A DNA stretch of 64,000 bases, taken from Deinococcus gobiensis I-0. GTDB taxonomy: Bacteria > Deinococcota > Deinococci > Deinococcales > Deinococcaceae. The translations under genes and the position numbers were made by a program. This document shows positions 53,830 through 64,000 of this stretch, one piece after another. The notes under the pieces were generated by a model that did no database searches, was not told the origin of the DNA, and saw only the letters and a program-made list of their open reading frames with translations. How positions within the stretch are numbered: position 1 is the first letter of the stretch; the number at the start of each line of letters is the position of its first letter. The stretch is taken from positions 1,656,501 to 1,720,500 of the forward strand of contig NC_017790.1 in assembly GCF_000252445.1 (NCBI RefSeq), given 5' to 3'.

Positions 53830-54534
53830 TCATTCCATCTTGCCGCTGCGGATCACGTCGGCGATGACCGGGGGCAGGTTCCAGGCCATGATGTCGAAGG
53901 CGCTCGACGAGTAGTCGTAGGGCACCTTGTGCAGCGACACTTTGGGCCGCCGGCCCGAGCAGTCCACGATCGCCACGTCGGCCCCGGGTTCGTGGTTCAG
54001 GCTCAGGCCCACGCTGCCGGGGTCCACGAACACCGTGTCGCCCACCGTGCGCGTGAAGGGAACGTGCGTGCCCCCCACCACCAGCACGCGCGCGCCCATA
54101 CTGTCGGCCAGCGTCTCGAGTTCGGCCTCTGGGGCCATCAGGTCCACGCGGCCTTCGGGGTCGTGGGGACTGCCGTGGAAGTACCGCACGCGGCCCACCG
54201 GGGTCATGAGGCGCCCACCGGTCGGCAGGCGGCGCAGGTATTCGAGCTGCTCGGGCAGCAGCGTTCCCTGCGTCCACTGCAACACCTGGTCGGCGACGCC
54301 CTTGCGCCCAGCGCGCTCGCCGAAGCTCAGGGCCACCCGCAGGTCGCTGCTGCCCAGCCCGACCTTCCAGTCCTCGCGGCGCACGAAGTCGATGACCGGC
54401 CCCGGCGACGCCCCGTAGCCCACCAGGTCCCCGACCACCACGACCTGACTGACGATCTGCTCGGCCAGAAAGCGCCGAACCGAAGTCAGGGCATGGATGT
54501 TGCCGTGTAAGTCACTGATGAAGGCGATCCTCAA
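53830..54534 (-). CDS. degenerate metallophosphoesterase
   Basis: A 234-residue relative of the intact enzyme at 1486-2211. SDLHGN and VGDLVGYG are kept, as is FHGSPHD, but the GNHD asparagine is serine (LGSSDLR) and the GHTH first histidine is glycine (VVGGTHVP). Two metal ligands are thus missing, so hydrolysis may be lost or altered. The TTG at 54534 is taken as start because the frame opens there with [10 protein letters not shown] and has TACCAT upstream; no ATG fits. Confidence 0.78.
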   Translation of the reverse strand: MRIAFISDLHGNIHALTSVRRFLAEQIVSQVVVVGDLVGYGASPGPVIDFVRREDWKVGLGSSDLRVALSFGERAGRKGVADQVLQWTQGTLLPEQLEYLRRLPTGGRLMTPVGRVRYFHGSPHDPEGRVDLMAPEAELETLADSMGARVLVVGGTHVPFTRTVGDTVFVDPGSVGLSLNHEPGADVAIVDCSGRRPKVSLHKVPYDYSSSAFDIMAWNLPPVIADVIRSGKME

Positions 54535-54621
54535 AGTACCCTCATGGTAAGCCAAAGCGGCCGCCCACGCATCCCCCACGGGCAGCGGCGGCAGGGGCGC
54601 GGCCCCGCTATGATCCCGGAC

Positions 54622-56115
54622 GTGCCCCGCGTTTCCCCCGCCCTGCTCGCCGCCCTGTGCGGTGTCCTGCTGGCCCTGACCCTGCCGCCGCTGCCCACCG
54701 GGATTCTCGCGCCGCTGCCCCTGGCCGCGCTGCTGTGGCTGGTGGCGAGCGCGCCGACGGCCCGGGCGGGCGCGGCGCGGATGCTGGCGGGGGTCACGGC
54801 CCTGAGCGCCGTTCACCTGTGGTGGCTGGTGCCCTTTCTCGTCGCGTTGTTCGGGCTGCCGCCCCTCGGCGCGCTGGCGGGGCTGCTCTACGTGCTGGAG
54901 GGCGGCTTCTTCGCGGTGATGGCCTATCTGGCCTGCCGTGTCACGCCGAGTCCGGCCGGGCGGGTGTGGGCACTGGCCGGGGGCTGGGTATTGCTCGAGT
55001 GGCTGCGCACGCTGGGGCCGCTGGCCTTTCCCTGGCCGACGTTGGGGTCGGTGCTGCTCCCCACGCCGCTGATCCAGGTGGCCGACCTGGGCGGGGTGCT
55101 GCTGTGCAGCCTGCTGATCACGGGGGCGGCGGCGGCGCTCGTGCAGGCGGCGCGGGGACAGCGTGCGCCGTTGCTGGCCGCCGCGGTGGTCTGGCTCGCC
55201 GCGCTGGGCTACGGCCTGACCCGCACCCCCGGCGAGGGGCCAACCCAGCCCATGCTGGTCATGCGTTCGGACTTCGACACCTTCGCACGGGCGGTGGGGA
55301 GCCTCCGTCCGGAACAGCAGTTTTCCACGCTCCTTCAGGCGACCACAGCCGCCCGGCAGCCCGGCGAGGTGGTCGTGTGGAGCGAGACGGCGACCTCGGC
55401 GTTTCCCGGCCAGCCGCAGATTCCGGCCTTTCCGGGTCCGGGTATCACCGGTTTGGGCACGCCTGCGGTTGGAGATGAGCCTCGGCGGAACGTGGCGGTG
55501 AGTGTGGACGCGGCCGGCACCATCCTCAGCCGTAGCGAGAAGGCCCGCCTGGTGCCGTTCGGAGAGTATTTCCCGCTGTATTCGGGACCCCTACGTCCGT
55601 TGTATGGCTTGATCGAGCGAACGCTGAATATTGATCTGGCCCCTATTCCACCTGCACAGAGCATCCGCCCGCTCTCTCTTCAGGGCATTCTCTACGGTAC
55701 ATACATCTGTTACGACAGCGTCTTTTCCTGGGTGGCACGCGACCTCGTGCGGCAGGGAGCGCAGGTCCTCGTCAACCCCAGCAACGACGGCTGGTACAAC
55801 GGCTGGGGCGTGTCGCAGCACTTCTGGATGGGCCGGGTACGCGCCATCGAGACCCGGCGCTGGCTGGTGCGCAGCGTGAACGACGGCGTGGCCGGAGCGG
55901 TGGACGACCTGGGCCGGCCGGTGGTGACCGTCGCGGCGGGGGAGGGGGTCCAGACCCTGCACGTGCGGCCCCGCCTGCTGAGTGGCCAGACCCTGTTCGT
56001 ACGGCTCGGGCACGTGCCGGCCCTGCTGCTCGCGGCCTTGCTGGTCGTCCTGGGCTGGGGGGTGGGGCGGCGGACCAGCCCACCTGTCACCGGAAGTGCT
56101 CTACCACGTCGTTGA
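54622..56115 (+). CDS. lnt: apolipoprotein N-acyltransferase
   Basis: A 497-residue membrane enzyme that adds the third acyl chain to lipoproteins. About six membrane segments occupy residues 1-200; the nitrilase-like domain follows with catalytic Glu (WSETATSAF), Lys ([14 protein letters not shown]) and Cys (YICYDSVF). A last helix is near the C-terminus. GTG 54622 lies seven bases after TATGAT (54609-54614) and begins the first helix; ATG 54610 and 54544 are earlier alternatives. Its 3' end overlaps the recombinase gene by 29 bases. A short stretch near 55610-55720 is less GC-rich than its surroundings. Confidence 0.88.
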   Translation: MPRVSPALLAALCGVLLALTLPPLPTGILAPLPLAALLWLVASAPTARAGAARMLAGVTALSAVHLWWLVPFLVALFGLPPLGALAGLLYVLEGGFFAVMAYLACRVTPSPAGRVWALAGGWVLLEWLRTLGPLAFPWPTLGSVLLPTPLIQVADLGGVLLCSLLITGAAAALVQAARGQRAPLLAAAVVWLAALGYGLTRTPGEGPTQPMLVMRSDFDTFARAVGSLRPEQQFSTLLQATTAARQPGEVVVWSETATSAFPGQPQIPAFPGPGITGLGTPAVGDEPRRNVAVSVDAAGTILSRSEKARLVPFGEYFPLYSGPLRPLYGLIERTLNIDLAPIPPAQSIRPLSLQGILYGTYICYDSVFSWVARDLVRQGAQVLVNPSNDGWYNGWGVSQHFWMGRVRAIETRRWLVRSVNDGVAGAVDDLGRPVVTVAAGEGVQTLHVRPRLLSGQTLFVRLGHVPALLLAALLVVLGWGVGRRTSPPVTGSALPRR

Positions 56116-57073
56116 GGTCGTCCTCCGGCAGTTCGACGTAGCGCCGGGTGGTGTCCACCTGTTCGTGCCCCAGGAACCCGGCCACACGGGTGAAGTCCTT
56201 CGTCGCGGCGTAGAGCTGGGTGCCGGCGTACTTGCGTCCGGCGTGGAAGCCCCGGAACTCGTGTTCCATCCCGGCCCGCAGCGCCACCTTCTGGAGCCGC
56301 TCGTAGGCGCTGGAGTAGGCCCGGAAGGTCAGCACCGGGGTCTGGGGCAGCGCCGGCACCTGGGCCTGCCAGCCCTCCAGCGCTTCCCGGAGCCGGGCGC
56401 TGAGCGGGACCCAGCGGGCCTTGTCGCCCTTGCCGTGGGCCACCAGCAGGCGCCGGCGCCCCAGGTCGAGGTCCGCCCAGGTCAGGGCCAGGGCCTCGGC
56501 GATGCGCAGACCACCGTGCGCGAGCAGCAGCAGCAGCACCTGCTCCTGGGCATCGGCCTGGGCGAGCATGGCCCCCACGAAATCCTGACGGTAGGGCGGG
56601 TTCTTGACGATGCCCTTGGTCCGGTCCTTGGGTCGCTTTACATCGGCGAAGGGATCGGCGTCGGTCGCGCCCGCCCAGCGTAGCGCCCGGTACAGGGCCG
56701 AAGCCGCCGCGACGCGCGCCATGACCGTCGCCGGCTTGAGTCCCGAGGCGCTGAGCGAGGCCACATACACCCCCGGCTCGCGGTGGCCGGGGTGCAGCAG
56801 GTTCCAGGCGTGGGCCGAGGCGTGGGCGAGCAGGACCTCGGTTCCCTTGCGGTAGGCGCGCAGGGTGTGGGGGCTGGTGCGCACCCCGGCGCTGGTGTCG
56901 GCCGTCAGATAGGCCTGGGTCAGCGCCCAGAGTTCGGCGGCGTTCTTGTCGCGCGCGGCCGTGACGGCCCGGACCCGCAGGGAGGCGTCGCTCAGGCCCG
57001 CCCAGCTGCGGGCCTCGCTCAGGCGGTCGCCGATGTACGGGGCCAGGGCCGAGGCGGGCGCATGATCAGACAT
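56087..57073 (-). CDS. tyrosine recombinase (XerC/D-like)
   Basis: A 328-residue site-specific recombinase. A SAM-like N-terminal core-binding domain (about residues 65-145) precedes the catalytic part with Arg (HGGLRIAEA), Lys ([11 protein letters not shown]), HAGRKYAG (His-x-x-Arg), [11 protein letters not shown] (His and Tyr nucleophile). The first 50 residues are an extra helical extension. No att site, integrase partner or phage gene lies beside it, so it may be a chromosomal dimer resolvase. TATCAT lies five bases before ATG. Confidence 0.87.
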   Translation of the reverse strand: MSDHAPASALAPYIGDRLSEARSWAGLSDASLRVRAVTAARDKNAAELWALTQAYLTADTSAGVRTSPHTLRAYRKGTEVLLAHASAHAWNLLHPGHREPGVYVASLSASGLKPATVMARVAAASALYRALRWAGATDADPFADVKRPKDRTKGIVKNPPYRQDFVGAMLAQADAQEQVLLLLLAHGGLRIAEALALTWADLDLGRRRLLVAHGKGDKARWVPLSARLREALEGWQAQVPALPQTPVLTFRAYSSAYERLQKVALRAGMEHEFRGFHAGRKYAGTQLYAATKDFTRVAGFLGHEQVDTTRRYVELPEDDLNDVVEHFR

Positions 57074-57116
57074 GCCCGATGATAACAAGCCTTATCAACG
57101 GCGTGGTCTGTTTCGC

Positions 57117-58112
<996 letters not shown>

Positions 58113-58138
58113 TACACTGCCGGCACGGAGGCTCAGCC

Positions 58139-58510
58139 ATGCAACGGATCTTTCTCGCTTCTTTACTGTTCGCCGGAGCGCTCGCGTCCTGTGCGCCGAG
58201 CACCGGCAGCGTCGCCGGAGTCACGGTCGCGCCCGTGCTCGTCAAGGTGTCGGAGGCGGCGGCGCGCGGCGGCACGCTGACCATCCAGGGCCGGTATCTC
58301 GGCGGCCCGGCCACCGGCCGCGTGCTGATGGGCGTCACCGAGGACGGCCAGGGCGGCTACGCGGTGCCGGCGGCGGCCGTGCAGTCCTGGACCGACAGCC
58401 AGATCGTGCTGACGATTCCCGACAATGCCCCCGTCGGCGGGTCGTGGCTGTTCGTGGAGGTCGGGGGCAGGCGGTCGGCCAACGGGCTGCCCTACAGCGT
58501 CCGGCAGTAG
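58139..58510 (+). CDS. lipoprotein with IPT/TIG-like domain
   Basis: A 123-residue exported protein. The signal ends in a lipobox ALASC, so the cysteine (about residue 18) would carry lipid. The mature part is an immunoglobulin-like IPT/TIG fold ([38 protein letters not shown]). GGAGG precedes the ATG. The envelope lipoprotein would be acylated by Lnt encoded 2 kb away. Partner unknown. Confidence 0.78.
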   Translation: MQRIFLASLLFAGALASCAPSTGSVAGVTVAPVLVKVSEAAARGGTLTIQGRYLGGPATGRVLMGVTEDGQGGYAVPAAAVQSWTDSQIVLTIPDNAPVGGSWLFVEVGGRRSANGLPYSVRQ

Positions 58511-58611
58511 GCCAGTCGGCCCACACGGGCGCCCTTTCCCCTGCGCCTCTTGCCTTATCTGCCCGCCCGCAGCGCGTCCTGAACGCGCCGGGCGGGTAAA
58601 CTCTTGGGGTT

Positions 58612-59903
58612 ATGGCGATCCAACGCCCCAAGGGCACCCAGGACCTGCTGCCGGAGGGCAGTCCGAAACTCAGTCTCGACACCCAGGCCTCGGCCTTCAC
58701 CCACATTCAGGACGTGGCCCGGCGGGTGCTGGAGCGCGCGGGCGCGCAGTTCATCGCCACGCCCATCTTCGAGGACGCCGAACTCGTCAAGCGTGGCGTG
58801 GGCGGCAGCACCGACATCGTCCGCAAGGAGATGTTCACCGTCACCTACTTCGGGGACCACGGCGGCTTCATCCTGCGCCCCGAGGGCACGGCGGGCATCG
58901 TGCGCGCCTACCTCCAGGCCGGGCTCAAGCAGTTGCCCGCGCCCCTGAAGCTCTGGACGCACGGCCCGATGTTCCGCGCCGAGAACGTTCAGAAAGGACG
59001 CCTGCGCCAGTTCCATCAGGTGGACTACGAGGTGCTGGGCGCCGAGGGCGCCCTGGTGGACGCCGAGGCCATCGCCCTGATGGTCGGGGTCGTGCGCGAG
59101 CTGGGCTTGAAGGGCGTACGGGTCAAGCTCGGCAGCATCGGCGACCCCGAGGACCGCGAAGCCTACAACGCCTACCTGCGCGGGCTGTTCACGCCGCACC
59201 TGGAACGGCTCTCGGACGACAGCAAGGACCGCCTGGAGCGCAACCCCATGCGGATCCTGGACTCCAAGAGCGCCCAGGACCAGGACCTCATCCGCGAGCT
59301 GGACGTGCGGCCCATGCTCGATTCGCTGGGCGAGGCGGCGGCGGCGCACTTCGCGCAGGTGCGCGCCTACCTTGACGACTGGGGGGTGGCCTACGACGTG
59401 GACCCCAGCATCGTGCGCGGGCTGGACTATTACCGCCGCACCGCCTGGGAACTGCACCACGAGGGTGTCGGCGCGAAGTCGGCCCTGGGCGGGGGCGGGC
59501 GCTACGACGGGCTGGCCGAACAGCTCGGCGGGCCGATGGTGCCGGGCATCGGCTGGGCCTTCGGCATCGAGCGGCTGCTGATCGCGCTGGCGGCCGAGGG
59601 CGTGGCCCTGCCGGCCGGGGACGGCCCACTGCTGTACCTCGCCGCGATGGAAGACGCCCAGGTGGCCTTCGCCGCGAAGGTGGCCCAGGAGGCGCGCGCC
59701 GCCGCACGGGTCGAGTTCGCCTACCGCCCGCAGAAACCCGGCAACGCCTTTCGCGACGCCGAGCGCCGCCGCGCCCGCTACGCCGCCGTGATCGGCAGCG
59801 ACGAGCAGGAACGCGGCGTCCTGAAACTCAAGCACCTCGGCACGGGCGCCCAGCAGGACGTGGCGCTCGCCGATCTCAAGACTTTTCTGGAACAGGAGAA
59901 CGC

Positions 59904-59907
<4 letters not shown>
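58612..59907 (+). CDS. hisS: histidyl-tRNA synthetase
   Basis: A 431-residue class II synthetase. [11 protein letters not shown] opens it; motif 2 is [23 protein letters not shown]; the histidine-A/B motifs are seen as [11 protein letters not shown] and GGGRYDGL; motif 3 is [12 protein letters not shown]. The C-terminal anticodon-binding domain covers about residues 335-431. TAAACT lies nine bases before the ATG. It overlaps aspS by four bases. Confidence 0.95.
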
Positions 59908-61634
<1,727 letters not shown>

Positions 61635-61636
61635 GG

Positions 61637-61664
61637 ATATGGGGGCATTCAGCTCCCATATTTG
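61637..61664 (+). terminator. hairpin after aspS
   Basis: ATATGGG and CCCATAT (61637-61643, 61655-61661) flank an 11-base loop, then TTGT. It ends the hisS-aspS mRNA. Confidence 0.55.
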
Positions 61665-61675
61665 TCAGAACACTA

Positions 61676-61716
61676 AGTGAATCTATTCACGAGCAAACTA
61701 GATCGTGAATTTTTGA
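61676..61716. repeat. AT-rich dispersed palindromic element, copy D (inverted)
   Basis: On the minus strand it reads as copies A-C: ATTCACGA / TCGTGAAT arms (61685-61692, 61703-61710 on plus) and a third TTCACTT. A 19-base stretch matches copy A exactly. Confidence 0.8.
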
Positions 61717-61764
61717 TTTCCTCTGAATTTGGGTCTTCTGCGCCTTCTGACTAAACTGCGGGAC

Positions 61765-62442
61765 GTGAGTGAAGCGTCTCTGCCCCTGCGCGCCGTGCTG
61801 TTCGACCGCGACGATACGATTGCCTGGACCGACCCGTCGGTATACCGCGAGGCGGCGCTGTGGGCAGCAGGCCACTTCGGTCTCGACCCCAGGGCCGTAG
61901 GGCGGGCCCTGCAGGCCCAGTGGGAGGAACGGGCCTTCGGGTGGTGGCACCTGCGCAGCGAGGAGGACGAGGCGCAGTTCTGGACCGAGTACGGCCTGGA
62001 ACTGGTAGAGCGGCTGGGCCTTCCCCCTTCGGCCGCGCCGGACCTGATGGCGGCCTTTCCCTACGAGCGGTACATGAAGCCGGTCGAGGGCGCGCGCGAC
62101 GTGCTGGGCGAACTGCGCAACCGGGGCCTGAAGATCGGGGTTCTGAGCAATACCCTGCCGAGCATCGGGCGGACGCTGAGCGCGGTCGGCCTGGACGATC
62201 TCGTGGACGTGGCGCTGGCGACCTGCACGCTGGGGGTCCACAAACCCGAGGCCCAGGCCTTCCTGCTGGCCGCAGACGCCCTGGGGATCAGGCCGGACGA
62301 GGTGCTGTTCATCGACGACAAGGCCGAGAACATCGCGGGCGCGCGGGCGGTCGGCATGCGCGCCGAGCTGATCGACCTGCGCGGGCAGACGCCGGGCGCG
62401 CTGCACGACCTGCGCGCGGTGCTGCCCCTGGCGGCCCGGTGA
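61765..62442 (+). CDS. HAD-family hydrolase
   Basis: A 225-residue HAD hydrolase. FDRDDTIAW carries the nucleophile Asp pair, LSNTLPS the Ser/Thr, GVHKPEAQAF the Lys and FIDDKAENIAGA the metal acids. The cap is helical (about residues 20-90). GTG 61765 is chosen because TAAACT (61752-61757) lies seven bases before it; a longer frame passes through the -10. It overlaps the dipeptidase gene by four bases (GTGA). Confidence 0.86.
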   Translation: MSEASLPLRAVLFDRDDTIAWTDPSVYREAALWAAGHFGLDPRAVGRALQAQWEERAFGWWHLRSEEDEAQFWTEYGLELVERLGLPPSAAPDLMAAFPYERYMKPVEGARDVLGELRNRGLKIGVLSNTLPSIGRTLSAVGLDDLVDVALATCTLGVHKPEAQAFLLAADALGIRPDEVLFIDDKAENIAGARAVGMRAELIDLRGQTPGALHDLRAVLPLAAR

Positions 62443-63452
62443 ACGCCCGGCCCTGGCCCATCCTCGACGGGCATCTGGACCTCGCCTACAACGCCGGGCT
62501 GGGCCGCGACCTGACCCTGCCCCTGGACGGATTGCGGGCAGCCGACCCGGTAGAGGGACAGACCGCCACGGTCAGTTTTCCCGAGCTGCGGGCGGCGGGG
62601 GTGCGCGCCGCCTTCGCCACCCTGTTCGCCCTGCCGGCCGGGGCCGGCGAGCTGAGCGGCGAGGGCTACCGCGACCACGCGGGGGCGCGGCGGCAGGCGC
62701 TCGAGCAGCTCGACCAGTACCGCCGCTGGGAGGACGCGGGCCATGTGCGGCTCCTGACGGACGCGGCGGCCCTGCGGGAGGTCCTCGCCGCGCCCGAAGG
62801 CGCTGGGCCGCTGGGCCTGGTCCTGCTGATGGAAGGAGCCGATCCGGTACGCGACGCGGACGACCTGCCCTTCTGGGTCGGGGCCGGGGTGCGGGTGATC
62901 GGACCGGCGTGGGGAGCCACGCGCTACGCCGGGGGCACCGACGCGCCGGGACCGCTGACCGGCGCCGGGCGCGACCTTGTCGCGGCGATGCGCGACCTGG
63001 GCATGACGCTCGACCTCTCGCACCTCGACGACGCGGCCTTCGAGGGGGTCATGGAAGCGCCTCCCCGACTGATCGCCACGCACGCCAACAGCCGCGCGCT
63101 GGTGCCGGGCAACCGCCACCTCACCGACGAGATGGCCCGCGCGGTGGCGGCCTCGGGCGGGGTCATCGGACTGGTGCTGCTCAGCCGTTTCCTGCGCGCC
63201 GGGGTGGGCGACACGGTGCGCGTGCCGCCGGAGGCCGTGCTGGAGCACGCGCGGCACTACGCCCGGCTCGTCGGCTGGGAGCACGTCGGCCTGGGCAGCG
63301 ACCTCGACGGGGGCTTCGGGGCCGAGAAGACGCCGCTGGGGATCGGGCGCTACGCCGACGTGCCGGGACTGCTGGACCACCTGCCCGCCGAGGCCCGTGC
63401 GGGGGTGGCGGGCGGAAACTGGGCACGCTGGCTGCTGGGGGCGCTGGGCTGA
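62439..63452 (+). CDS. M19-family (renal-dipeptidase-like) dipeptidase
   Basis: A 337-residue dizinc dipeptidase. DGHLDLAYN gives the HxD ligands, LMEGADP the bridging Glu, SHLDD and ATHANSRAL the later histidines, RHLTDE and GSDLDGG the substrate and metal acids. It hydrolyses dipeptides, including D-amino acid forms. It is coupled to the HAD gene and precedes an SH3-domain protein that may be a peptidoglycan peptidase, so wall-peptide turnover is plausible. Confidence 0.87.
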   Translation: MNARPWPILDGHLDLAYNAGLGRDLTLPLDGLRAADPVEGQTATVSFPELRAAGVRAAFATLFALPAGAGELSGEGYRDHAGARRQALEQLDQYRRWEDAGHVRLLTDAAALREVLAAPEGAGPLGLVLLMEGADPVRDADDLPFWVGAGVRVIGPAWGATRYAGGTDAPGPLTGAGRDLVAAMRDLGMTLDLSHLDDAAFEGVMEAPPRLIATHANSRALVPGNRHLTDEMARAVAASGGVIGLVLLSRFLRAGVGDTVRVPPEAVLEHARHYARLVGWEHVGLGSDLDGGFGAEKTPLGIGRYADVPGLLDHLPAEARAGVAGGNWARWLLGALG

Positions 63453-63516
63453 CCTCCAGGGCCGGAGCTGACCGGGCGGGGGGCGACTTCCGGAGAACTG
63501 TTCTAGAGTGGGCGCC

Positions 63517-64000
63517 GTGAACAACAGTTTCGATACGCGTCAGCACGCGGCCGATCCGGCGCGGCGGCTGGCCGAGGAGGCGTTGCGGGACCGGGTGGAG
63601 GGCGGAGACTGGACCTTCGTCGCCCCGCAGCCGGTGTGGGCGGGGTCGGCCCGCCTGAGCCTGCGGGCCCGGCCCGACATGGACAGCGCGCAGGTGACCG
63701 AGGCGCTGCCCGGCGAGGCGCTGGAGCGCCTGTGGACCGGGACCGGCGTGGGCGGACAGGACTGGGTGCGGGTCCGCACCCGCCGCGACGGCTATCTGGG
63801 CTGGGTGCCGGAGGGCACGCTGCTAGACCGCGCGCCGCAGGGCGAGGCGCTGGAGGTCACGGCGTTGCGGGCGCACGCCTTCGCGGGGCCGAAGGTGAGC
63901 CGGCCGGTCGTGGGCGAGCTGTGCCTGGGCGCGCGGGTGTGGCGCGCGGCTGGCGAGGTCGTGACCGAGGAACACAGGCGCTGGGTCCCGGTACGGCTGG
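63517..64000 (+). CDS. bacterial SH3-domain protein, probable NlpC/P60 peptidase (5' part)
   Basis: It starts at GTG 63517, seven bases after TAGAGT (63504-63509), and is open to the window edge (161 codons seen). Two SH3b-like repeats are visible (PVWAGSARLSLRARPDMDSAQVTEALPG and LEVTALRAHAFAGPKVSRPVVGELCLGARV), each with a beta-barrel pattern. Such tandem SH3b domains precede NlpC/P60 gamma-D-glutamyl endopeptidases (YkfC type), but the catalytic part lies outside the window. Confidence 0.65.
   Translation, partial: MNNSFDTRQHAADPARRLAEEALRDRVEGGDWTFVAPQPVWAGSARLSLRARPDMDSAQVTEALPGEALERLWTGTGVGGQDWVRVRTRRDGYLGWVPEGTLLDRAPQGEALEVTALRAHAFAGPKVSRPVVGELCLGARVWRAAGEVVTEEHRRWVPVRL

Noticed and set aside
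56087..57073. Prophage or integrative element suggested by the tyrosine recombinase
   Set aside because: Neighbours are housekeeping genes (lnt, lipid kinase, hisS); no att repeats, tRNA target or phage genes were seen.

Overview
The window is chromosomal DNA of a Deinococcus-type bacterium. GC is high (near 70%) and genes are tightly packed. The tRNA synthetases, the LysW/LysX route of lysine biosynthesis and many proteins look Deinococcus-Thermus. About 25 genes have a TANNNT -10 hexamer only 5-9 bases before the start codon, the layout of leaderless mRNAs common in this genus. No rRNA, tRNA, CRISPR array, prophage or complete insertion sequence was seen.

Layout. 1-7.6 kb: end of an rRNA m5C methyltransferase, deoD, a metallophosphoesterase, a CoA-lyase/MaoC-hydratase pair, asnS, a cupin protein, a HAD phosphatase and a membrane protein. 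7.6-12 kb: acyl-CoA ligase with a palindromic operator, a CDF metal exporter, a LolD-like ATPase and a Crp-type regulator. 12-13.6 kb: lysine cluster with a double zinc-ribbon protein, a LysW carrier lacking all zinc cysteines, and LysX. 13.6-24.2 kb: protein kinase, msrA, TSUP permease, tyrA, nucleotidyltransferase, a two-gene ABC exporter, esterase, MBL hydrolase and purD. 24.2-29 kb: small and secreted proteins, a CHASE3-HAMP-GAF-GGDEF sensor, three small coupled ORFs, and yggS-divIVA. 29.2-36.1 kb: gap, pgk and tpiA (glycolysis), then ileS preceded by an isoleucine T-box and a 38-codon leader ORF. 36.2-44.3 kb: tal-rho-receiver operon, pdxS-pdxT, YceI, an orphan peptide-binding protein and aspartokinase. 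44.3-53.8 kb: PAP2 phosphatase, a frameshifted MFS transporter, a divergent TDT transporter/LysR pair, uvrC, two alpha/beta hydrolases and a class V aminotransferase. 53.8-64 kb: a metallophosphoesterase with missing metal ligands, lnt, a tyrosine recombinase, a lipid kinase, a lipoprotein, hisS-aspS, a HAD protein, an M19 dipeptidase and the start of an SH3-domain protein.

Working together: LysW, LysX and the zinc-ribbon protein belong to carrier-protein lysine synthesis, so the aspartokinase at 42.8 kb more likely feeds threonine and methionine. Gap, Pgk and TpiA are consecutive lower-glycolysis enzymes. PdxS/PdxT make pyridoxal phosphate, while YggS (linked to divIVA) buffers it. The strongest leads are (1) the cysteine-free LysW beside a cysteine-rich tandem relative, (2) an IleRS whose HIGH signature reads GIHH, under T-box control, and (3) an AT-rich palindromic element dispersed in four intergenic regions.
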